Source: a virus
DNA length: 21,040 nucleotides
Reading direction: 5' to 3' (one strand)
Virus record (IMG/VR): IMGVR_UViG_3300024308_000206
Location: 1 to 21,040 of that record
The notes beneath the pieces were generated by a model. That model made no database searches. It had not been told where the DNA came from and saw only the letters and a list, made by a program, of their open reading frames with translations. The translations under genes were made by a program, and so were the position numbers. Positions 1-6,500 of this stretch are shown here, piece by piece; position 1 is the stretch's first letter; each line of letters begins with the position of its first letter.

Positions 1-2
1 CG

Positions 3-176
3 GAGATGGAGGCTGCCAACAAGAGTCTCAAGACCGCTCGCAAGGGGCAAACCCTGAGCACCATCGGTACTGGCGCATCGATGGGCGCCATGTTGGGCAT
101 GGCGGGTTCACTCGGTGGCCCTCTGGGCGCACTGGCAGGTGCTGGGGTTGGTTTTCTGGCAGACAGCTTGTTTTAA
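3..176 (+). CDS. C-terminal end of a glycine-rich phage virion protein (5'-truncated)
   Basis: Only the last 57 codons are in the window; the open frame runs in from the left edge and stops at TAA 174-176. The visible tail is a short charged stretch (KSLKTARKGQ) followed by about 35 residues alternating Gly/Ala/Met/Leu with glycine-zipper spacing (GASMGAMLGMAGSLGG...), ending LADSLF. Such tails occur in small phage structural or DNA-ejection proteins that contact membranes. The family is not identifiable from this fragment. The next gene starts 6-9 bp downstream, and its Shine-Dalgarno overlaps this stop codon, so the two are co-transcribed and probably translationally coupled. That it is a virion gene is inferred from the neighbours. 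Confidence 0.65.
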   Translation, partial: EMEAANKSLKTARKGQTLSTIGTGASMGAMLGMAGSLGGPLGALAGAGVGFLADSLF

Positions 177-182
177 GGAGGC

Positions 183-1805
183 ATGATGAGCGTATCGGGA
201 TTGGCGGAAGGTTTTCTGGCTGGCTTCAACACCATGGACCGCTACCAGCGGGGCCAGAAAGAGGACGCTCGGCAAGAGCGCGAGTTGGGGCTGCGCGATG
301 CAATGGTGAAGCAGAACAAGGAGAACTCAGATCGCGACTTCTCTCTTCGGAAGGCCACTTTTGACAACTCGGTTGAGCAACAGAAAACAGCCAAGGAGCA
401 ATGGGGGCAGGAGTTTGACCTCAAAAAGAAAGAGGCGGGTAGCCTGCGGGATTACCGCAATGCCAACTTGGTGCTCGCTCAGGCTGCGGAGGGGAGGGCC
501 AAACAAGAGAGTGACTGGCTGGTAAGTGAGAGAGTAAACCAAAAGCTTCTTGAGGATAGCCTGCCATTGATTGACTCTGCATTCCAAGCGAGATTAAGGG
601 GCGAGGCGGATCCGGCAGGGTATGTTGACCTGATGAAGAACAAGGAGTTCCAGAAGGGCGGAGCCCTCTACCGGTTCAATTTTGACCGATACAGTGATAA
701 TCAGCACCTTCAGGACGCTCGGCAAATCGTGCCGCAAATTTCTGGCCTGATGAAGGATATCGACTCTGGGAAATTGAGTTGGGAAAATGAGGATGATCAG
801 CGAGCCATTGTCCAACGCATCAACTCGTCGAAAATAATTGGCCCATTAAATACCATCTTGGAGCAGGAGGTTAAGCGCGGTATTGGCGAGGTCGATGCGG
901 CATCTGGTAAAAAAATCACAGATAAAGAGCTGACGCATGTCATTCCAACTCAAGATGGGCGCGGTGTCATGTATGGACTGAAGGTAACTTATGCTGACGG
1001 CAGCACTGCTGATAGCGTAGTGACCGAAGGTCGAAGCACGCAGCCAGGCGATCCGGTTAAAGTCTCAAAATGGGGGGATCTGATAAAGACGGTGTACCAG
1101 CGTAGCCAGATGTACCATCAGCTTAGTGGGGCAGGGCAAAACCGCGAGACACTAAACCGTGTTGGTCAGAACCTTGGCTTAGCCCAACAAGCTGACTTGA
1201 AAGGTCATAAGCAGGCGAGTGTTGACTTGATCAAGGAGCTCAACAAAAACGTAGCAAAAGTTCTCTCCAGTGATGCAGTGGGCAGTCTGGAAGAGAGGCA
1301 AGCACAAGCCAAACAACTACTCGCAAGTTACGAAGAAAACCAAGCCAAAATAGACAGCATCTATGGCGTCAGCAATGGTGCAGCGCCGGATGAATCATCT
1401 GGTGTCAATCCTGAGCAGTGGAGCCAGGGCAACCCTGAACGCCAGCAGTTTATGAGGGAGGCTGAGCAGGGGGGGTGGCTTGGCAGCTATCTTGAAAGCC
1501 CGGAAAAAATGGACGGTGCCTTTGCGTTATGGCGCCAAGCTGTTGCGAAAGAGGAGGCAGCCAAGCAAGCGGCGGCATCTGCTGAGAGGATTCGTGAAAT
1601 TGAAGGGCCGAAAGAACCACAGCGGCCTAGCATTGCGCAAGCCAGACAGCTGGCGAGCGCCAATATGGCCACAGGTTCAGGAAAACCGCCCCAGCCATAC
1701 GGCAAACCAGTTGACGTCATGGGTTTAATCAAGGCTCACAACCAAAGTAACGCTGACAAGCAGGCTTCTGACGGTTACGGATTGTACCAGCATGGTTACA
1801 AGTAA
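183..1805 (+). CDS. Putative internal virion (ejection-type) protein, 540 aa
   Basis: Long plus-strand frame with AAGGAGG at 175-181. There are two in-frame ATGs, at 183 and 186; 186 has the better spacing (4 nt), so the product may be 539 aa. I cannot assign a family with certainty. Residues about 20-115 are strongly charged and helical (RQERELGLRDAMVKQNKENSDRD and following, no long hydrophobic runs), suggesting coiled coil. A more globular middle region (about 250-290, THVIPTQDGRGVMYGLKVTYADG) looks beta-rich. Residues about 440-500 are another Ala/Glu/Lys helical stretch, and the C-terminus is low-complexity and Gly/Gln-rich. No signal peptide or catalytic motif is seen. Its position before a giant polyvalent protein, after a glycine-rich small protein, matches internal/ejection protein clusters of podoviruses. 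Part of the gene (around 541-600) is visibly less GC-rich than the giant gene. Function is inferred from context only. Confidence 0.6.
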   Translation: MMSVSGLAEGFLAGFNTMDRYQRGQKEDARQERELGLRDAMVKQNKENSDRDFSLRKATFDNSVEQQKTAKEQWGQEFDLKKKEAGSLRDYRNANLVLAQAAEGRAKQESDWLVSERVNQKLLEDSLPLIDSAFQARLRGEADPAGYVDLMKNKEFQKGGALYRFNFDRYSDNQHLQDARQIVPQISGLMKDIDSGKLSWENEDDQRAIVQRINSSKIIGPLNTILEQEVKRGIGEVDAASGKKITDKELTHVIPTQDGRGVMYGLKVTYADGSTADSVVTEGRSTQPGDPVKVSKWGDLIKTVYQRSQMYHQLSGAGQNRETLNRVGQNLGLAQQADLKGHKQASVDLIKELNKNVAKVLSSDAVGSLEERQAQAKQLLASYEENQAKIDSIYGVSNGAAPDESSGVNPEQWSQGNPERQQFMREAEQGGWLGSYLESPEKMDGAFALWRQAVAKEEAAKQAAASAERIREIEGPKEPQRPSIAQARQLASANMATGSGKPPQPYGKPVDVMGLIKAHNQSNADKQASDGYGLYQHGYK

Positions 1806-1868
1806 TCGGTTTGCTCGGTTGCGGAGCCTATCAGGCGATGAGTTTGGCTCAAGCAAGGAGGTAAGGCA

Positions 1869-1896
1869 GGCCGGGGCTCCCCGGCCTTTGGTTATT
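1869..1896 (+). terminator. Rho-independent terminator after the virion gene
   Basis: Perfect 8-bp GC-only inverted repeat GGCCGGGG (1869-1876) / CCCCGGCC (1879-1886), followed by TTTGGTTATTT. It lies 63 bp past the 540-aa gene's stop and just outside the stop codon of the converging Mnt-like gene. The T-rich side favours plus-strand termination. Transcripts must read through it (for example by late antitermination) if they are to reach the giant gene from upstream. Confidence 0.7.
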
Positions 1897-2125
1897 TATC
1901 CTGGTTGCCGCTCATTGCGTCATCGAAGAGTTTGTTGATGACCGCCTTAATCTCTTCGTAGCTGGCTTGTTGAGGGGTGTCCCCACGATTAATCGCGTCT
2001 TGGAGTATCTGCACGATTTCCGAGTTCATTGATCGGCCATTCTTCCTCGCGCGCTCCTGAATTTTAATTTTTAAATCATCAGGCAACCTGACTCCAAGCG
2101 GGGCGATATTGCTTGCTCCTTTCAT
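1892..2125 (-). CDS. mnt-like: Mnt-like ribbon-helix-helix repressor (module A), 77 aa
   Basis: Arc/Mnt-class MetJ/Arc DNA-binding protein. The N-terminal strand SNIAPLGVRLPDDLK is followed by the family hallmark NGRSMNSEIVQILQDAI, close to P22 Mnt as I remember it. After the RHH fold, a polar linker leads to a helix (SYEEIKAVINKLFDDAM, about 55-71) that corresponds to the C-terminal tetramerisation helix separating Mnt (about 80 aa) from Arc (about 53 aa). The start has AGAGG with 6-nt spacing. It is divergent from the arc-like gene at 2236, with three CTACAnnnTGTAG operators between them. By analogy with P22 immI, it should keep the antirepressor silent in the lysogen. The identity as an Arc/Mnt-class repressor is strong; its exact targets are inferred. 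Confidence 0.88.
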   Translation of the reverse strand: MKGASNIAPLGVRLPDDLKIKIQERARKNGRSMNSEIVQILQDAINRGDTPQQASYEEIKAVINKLFDDAMSGNQDK

Positions 2126-2150
2126 GCGTGACCTCTGGCAAAAAAAATAT

Positions 2151-2221
2151 CTACATAATGTAGCAATTTCTCACTTGACTGAATAGCTACATGATGTAGA
2201 GTTTGTGTCTACATGGTGTAG
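2151..2221. promoter_or_regulatory. Triple operator of module A (CTACAnnnTGTAG)
   Basis: Three 13-bp near-perfect palindromes lie between the divergent mnt-like and arc-like genes: CTACATAATGTAG 2151-2163, CTACATGATGTAG 2187-2199 and CTACATGGTGTAG 2209-2221. Centre-to-centre distances are 36 and 22 bp. Symmetric sites between divergent RHH repressor genes are the expected targets of Arc/Mnt proteins. The same motif recurs in module B at 13557-13621. Which repressor binds which site cannot be told from sequence. Confidence 0.82.
2175..2202 (+). promoter_or_regulatory. Candidate promoter of the arc-ant operon A
   Basis: TTGACT (2175-2180), a 16-bp spacer and TAGAGT (2197-2202) form a plausible sigma70 promoter. 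Operator 2 lies between the -35 and -10 and overlaps the -10, and operator 3 lies at the expected start of transcription, so occupancy would block initiation. This is the arrangement expected of a P22 Pant-like promoter. The minus-strand promoter for the mnt-like gene must lie in the same region, but I could not pick a convincing one. Confidence 0.5.
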
Positions 2222-2235
2222 GTATTGGAGCGACG

Positions 2236-2391
2236 ATGAAGACGAGCAGCATCCCGCCATTTGGCGTTCGGATGGAAAAAGAACTGAAAGACTTGCTGGC
2301 CAAGCAGGCAAGGAAAAATGGGAGATCTCTTAACTCTGAAGTGGTCCAGATCCTGAAAGAGGCACTTAAGTATGAAGAGAAAGATGTGTGA
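2236..2391 (+). CDS. arc-like: Arc-like repressor (module A), 51 aa
   Basis: Start chosen at ATG 2236 because GGAG (2227-2230) sits 5 nt upstream; the in-frame ATG at 2203 would put coding sequence across operator 3 and the promoter. The product IPPFGVRMEKELKDLLAKQ then ARKNGRSLNSEVVQILKEAL is an almost complete Arc fold: the beta strand carrying operator-contact residues, helix A, the NGRSLNSE turn, and helix B. Its length matches P22 Arc (53 aa) and it lacks the extra C-terminal helix of Mnt. It is first gene of an operon with the antirepressor, so it should limit antirepressor synthesis after induction or infection, as Arc does in P22. Family assignment is firm; function is by analogy. Confidence 0.88.
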   Translation: MKTSSIPPFGVRMEKELKDLLAKQARKNGRSLNSEVVQILKEALKYEEKDV

Positions 2392-2393
2392 GG

Positions 2394-2447
2394 GTGTAAA
2401 TGGCTCGGCCCCGGCGGGTGCAACCGCCAAGGCCGAAGGATGTAAAT
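2394..2447 (+). ncRNA. C4-like structured RNA element between arc and ant (module A)
   Basis: The arc-ant intercistronic segment contains nested hairpins: outer TCGGCC (2405-2410) / GGCCGA (2431-2436) and inner GGCGG (2413-2417) / CCGCC (2424-2428) with a short loop. An almost identical element lies at 13803-13854, with a covarying inner pair (G-C here, A-T there). TGTAAAT occurs on both sides (2395-2401 and 2441-2447), and its complement ATTTACA lies at 2475-2481 over the start of the antirepressor. Position and shape recall the P1/P7 C4 antisense RNA family found before phage antirepressors, and the P22 sar region. The element also reads as a peptide (SAPAGATAKAEGC) in one frame, so coding constraint is an alternative. 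The RNA family is inferred. Confidence 0.55.
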
Positions 2448-2470
2448 CAAACCAAGTTGAGGACCTGTGT

Positions 2471-3268
2471 ATGAATTTACACGAGAAGTGTAACGCTTCT
2501 GATACTGACAGCCAAGTGGCGCTGATCCCGGTTAACCAGAGCCAGGTCGGTGATGATCTGGTGCAGACCGTCAATGCTCGCGAGCTTCATGCCTTTCTGG
2601 AGGTTGGGAAGGTGTTTGCCGCCTGGATCCAAGAGCGCATAGAGCAGTTTGGCTTCGTTGAAAATCAAGACTTTATAGTTATTTCCGAAACTGGAAAAAA
2701 CCCTAAAGGTGGGCGACCTAGCAAGGAATACTTCCTCGCACTGGACATGGCCAAAGAACTGTCCATGGTTGAGCGCAACGCGAAGGGGAAGCAGGCTCGC
2801 CAATACTTTATCCAGTGCGAGCGCGTGGCAAAGTCACCGAACAACAACCCCATGCTGGTCGCTTCCACCATGAATAGCGATCAACTGGCCCTGTTGATGG
2901 GGGAGGTTAAGCGGCGTGAAGCGGTGCAGCGTGAGCGAGACGAGGCGATCCGCACCAAGGCTTGCATCTCCAGCAGCCGAGAGGCGTCCGTAATGGCCAA
3001 GCTGGGCCATACCAAACGTGAGAACGAAGCGCTCAAAGAGCAATTGGGAGTTGGCACCAAGCACAAGAGCGTGAAGGGTGCAGGGCTGGAGCAGTTCTAT
3101 ATCGATGAGGGTGGCAACCGACGCCAGACCGCCAACCGGCTCAAGAAGATTGCGCTGGAGATGGGATTGGCTGGCGACATCATCGACATTGAAGACCCTA
3201 ACTACGGCACGGTGAAGGCGTATCCGGTCAGTGTGATAGAGCGTTTCAAGCTGGAGGTGGCGGCATGA
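2471..3268 (+). CDS. ant: AntA/AntB-type antirepressor (module A), 265 aa
   Basis: Start ATG 2471 is preferred: GAGGA (2459-2463) is 7 nt upstream, whereas the longer in-frame ATG at 2372 would translate through the conserved hairpin element and overlap arc. Residues about 30-120 match the AntA/AntB antirepressor domain: VNARELHAFLEVGKVFAAWI, then a QDF(I/V) segment, GGRPSKEYFLALDMAKEL, then KGKQARQYFIQCER. The rest is a charged helical region (KRREAVQRERDEA) and a C-terminal segment with REASVMAKLGHT and RRQTANRLKKIA that may be a small helical DNA- or protein-binding domain. Antirepressors of this class inactivate prophage repressors and drive lytic growth. Expression should be held by the Mnt- and Arc-like proteins and by the hairpin element. 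It overlaps the next ORF by ATGA. Confidence 0.85.
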   Translation: MNLHEKCNASDTDSQVALIPVNQSQVGDDLVQTVNARELHAFLEVGKVFAAWIQERIEQFGFVENQDFIVISETGKNPKGGRPSKEYFLALDMAKELSMVERNAKGKQARQYFIQCERVAKSPNNNPMLVASTMNSDQLALLMGEVKRREAVQRERDEAIRTKACISSSREASVMAKLGHTKRENEALKEQLGVGTKHKSVKGAGLEQFYIDEGGNRRQTANRLKKIALEMGLAGDIIDIEDPNYGTVKAYPVSVIERFKLEVAA

Positions 3269-3408
3269 GTGCAACCCAACTGCAAGACGAGCTGACCGCC
3301 TTGCTCGGCGATCTGGATGCTATTGACCTGACCCCAGAGGATCGCAGGCTGATTGCCAATCGGATTGAGCGCATGATGCCGGTTGAATATTCACCCGCCC
3401 AGCGTTAG
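3265..3408 (+). CDS. Small acidic protein coupled to the antirepressor, 47 aa
   Basis: ATG 3265 overlaps the antirepressor stop (ATGA), with GGAGGTGG at 3253-3260 giving a strong Shine-Dalgarno at 4-6 nt. The product (MSATQLQDELTALLGDLDAI, then LTPEDRRLIANRIERMMPVE) is acidic and mostly helical, with no recognisable family. It is followed 45 bp later by a strong terminator, so it is the last gene of operon A. Module B has an unrelated ATGA-coupled small ORF (14665-14943) in the same position, which suggests an accessory role next to the antirepressor. Coding status rests on the ribosome site and tight coupling. Confidence 0.65.
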   Translation: MSATQLQDELTALLGDLDAIDLTPEDRRLIANRIERMMPVEYSPAQR

Positions 3409-3453
3409 CATCTCTCCATCGTCGGTCAGTCTGCATGCTGATCGCCCCATCTC

Positions 3454-3493
3454 AAAAGCCCCGAACGGTTCGCCGCTCGGGGCTTTTCTTTTG
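3454..3493 (+). terminator. Strong intrinsic terminator of immunity operon A
   Basis: An 11-bp perfect stem AAAAGCCCCGA (3454-3464) / TCGGGGCTTTT (3477-3487), with a further inner pairing in the loop, is followed by CTTTTG. It closes the arc-ant-47-aa operon and isolates it from the giant gene. It also argues that the giant protein does not start upstream of this point. Confidence 0.85.
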
Positions 3494-3514
3494 AATACAG
3501 CCGAGGCCACTCGA

Positions 3515-6500
3515 ATGGACAAGTACAGTCTCCGTGACGCATCCCTGCCACAACCGCTGCAATCTGACTCTCGAGGAAAGCAGTTCTGGGATGGCATCAA
3601 CAGTCAGCTTTCATCACCGCCCGCAGCTGCGGCCCCAAAGCGAGACCTCGACACAGAATGGAGCGATTATCCCAAGGCGGTAGGCGCTGGCGCGTTGGAG
3701 CTGGTCGGTGGCATTGGTGAGTTAGCGCGGGGCGTGATAAGTCACGGGAAAGAGAATGGGGGGAAGACTGCTTGGGGGAATGTTGCCTCTGCGATCACCC
3801 CCTTGATGAAAGGGGTTGCGGCAACAGGGGATTTAGCTCAATCCGGCGCGGATGCCTTGAACGAGAGTATGAGTGCTGACGCCAAGGAGGCACTGGGACG
3901 CCGACTGGTCGATGAAACGCCAGAAGGCCGGTTGACCCTGGGGGATGGCGCAGGGGATATCGATGTCTGGGCGATGAAAATGGCGCAGGGCGTTGGCTCT
4001 TTGCTACCGACACTCGCCGCTGGCGGGGTGACTGGGGTGGCCGCCAAAGCCTCTATCGGCCGGGCTGTCACTGCATCCATGGTCAAGCGTGGCGCGACCC
4101 AGGAGGTAGCCGAAGCGGTTGCCGCCAAGGCCGTGTCCAAAATTGCCACCGGCGCCGCCGTCACCACTGGTACGACCGGGTCAGTCGGCAGTGCGGGGGT
4201 GAACACTCGTGACACCGTGCTGGGCATGAGCTTTGACGAGCTGGCGGCCAGCGACACCTTCCGCCAGTCGTTTACTCGCATCGACCAGGATCAGCAGACC
4301 GCCCATCTCTCTGATGAGGAAAAGCTGGGGCTGGCCCGTGAGGAAACGGCCAACTTGGCCAGCCGAGCCACTATGAGCGACGCCAAGGTGTGGGGAGCTG
4401 CCGCCATGGGCTCCATGATGGGCGACGCCATGCTGTTCAAGATGCTGGCTGGCAAGGCGGCCACCGGTGGAGTGCTGAAAGGTGCTGCCAAGGGGGCGGC
4501 AGGTGAGGGTATCAGCGAAACCCTGGAGGAGGGGGTGCAGCAATACGCCGTCAACGAATCCCTCAACGAGGTGGCCGCCGCTGATATCGACCCGATGAAG
4601 GGGGTCATGTCGAGCGCGATCGAGGGCGGCTTGATAGGGATGGGGACAGGTGGTGCGGTAGGTGCTGTCGGTGGGGCGCGAGGCGGTAAGCATGCCAGCC
4701 AGGAAGATGGCGTTGGGACCGATCCGGTTTCAGAACCTTCCGCGCCGGTGACGGAGGGCGCTGCTGGTCCGGCAGTGGATCCGAACTTTGCTTCTGTTCC
4801 ACTGGAAGAAGGCGAGCAGGCGCCCTCCGCCTCGCAGGCCGAGGGGGAGCTGAATCCGCTCGGCCCCAGCGCAAGCCAGTTCCCCGGTGTGTTTGAACGT
4901 GATCAGCGCGGTATCTTGCGCGTGAAGGGTGATGTTGATGTGCTGGCGTCATGGGCCGAGCAGGCCGATATGCCCTACATCACCGATGGTGATGGCATTG
5001 CAATCCCCGCCAAATATGCCAAGCAGGCAGAAAAGGCGATCAAAGGTTACCGGCCGGTTGCAGCTGAGCCGATGGCAGAGGCAGCGCCTGCCGACATGCT
5101 TACGTTCAGCCAGGTTGACCCCATTGAGCATGAGCCCGCGATAAAGCGGCAAGGGTTCGTCATGCGCAATGGCGATGGTCAATCGACTGGGGAGCCGGAG
5201 CCCTATGTCCGCCCGCAATCAGGGGATGAGCTGCTGTATGAATCAAGTGCCAACTGGCAGGCTGGTCAGCCACATGCCGAGTCAGCACCAGTAGATCTGG
5301 AAGCGCTGCGCAAAGAGAGCGCCCAGCGCTGGCGCGACGGCAACAAGCCAGAGGCGGGCACGCCGGTTCGCACTGAGGAAGACACCGAGCAGGCGCTGAA
5401 CGCATTGCGGGCCGAGGGGGTGAATGGCTGGGCCGGCCGACAAGATCCCAAGCTGGATATGCCGAAGGGCCAGGAGTTTATCCCGCATGGCCCCCAAGCC
5501 GGGTTGCCGGCGGTCGTGGGTGATGGGGTACAACAGGCGGCCGGTAAAGCCAAGGGGCTCCCGCTATCCGATACCATCTTTGCAGGCGGCCCGAGCCACG
5601 GCGGCCAGGCGGATAATACCAACTATGCCCGTCCTCACCTGTCCCGCGATCAGGTTGACAGCACCCTGGGGGAGGAGTCCATTCGGGATCCGCGCTCCCC
5701 AGTCAGGCAGTCCATCGCCAAGGCTGGCAGCGCCACAGATAGCGTGTTTGGCCCGCTCAAGTCGTTGCGCATCACCCGCAAGGGCAAGCCCTTTGCCACC
5801 GAGAAAGAGGCGGCCATGGCCAGCCGCAAGGATCAGGAAATGCCGGTGCCGCTCAATGGTGGCGGCTTTGGGGTAGCGGCTATCGGTGAGGTGCAACAGG
5901 CCCAAGCGCAGCAGGGCGCAGTCAAGCAACCGTCAAGCAATTCGGCCCAGCAGGATCGCCAAGACGGAAAGACTGAGATCGCGCAAAATGGCATGGTGAT
6001 CGTTCATGGTTCCGGCAATCCAGGCATGAGCGAGCAGGATATTCAGATTGTCCGCGCAAGTGGTCAGAAGCAGGGCAAAAAGGGCCGTGTCTATGGTGGC
6101 TTCTATGGCACCAGCGAGCAGGACGCGCACCAAGCGCAAGCCTACGCCGATATGATGGGCGGCACGCCCACCCTGTACGATGTCAAGATTAAGCCTGGCA
6201 CCAAGGTGTTGCACAAGCAGGGGGATATTACCCGCCTTTCTGAAAGCTACATCAACGAGTTGGTGAGTCAGGGATATGGTGTGGTCACCGGCACCGACCC
6301 GCGCGGCCAGACAGAGCATGTAGTTATCGACAAAAGCGCCGTAGCAAGCATGGCCCCGCGCGGCGCGCAAGCAACCCCGTCCCAAGTCAACGACACGAAT
6401 GTCGCTTACATAAGGCAACCATCTGATCAGCCAGCTGCAAGCGTAAGCGCTGAAACAGTTCCGGCGCCGTCTGCCACCGCGGGCGAGGCCAGCCAACTAG

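Noticed and set aside
2372-2470. N-terminal extension of the AntA/AntB antirepressor from ATG 2372
   Set aside because: It overlaps arc, runs through the conserved hairpin, and has a poorer start context; ATG 2471 has GAGGA at 7 nt.
2209-2574. Minus-strand frames opposite the arc-ant junctions (also 13652-13909) sharing LHPSALAV
   Set aside because: The shared residues are the reverse reading of the conserved hairpin element; there is no ribosome site, and they overlap operators and genes.
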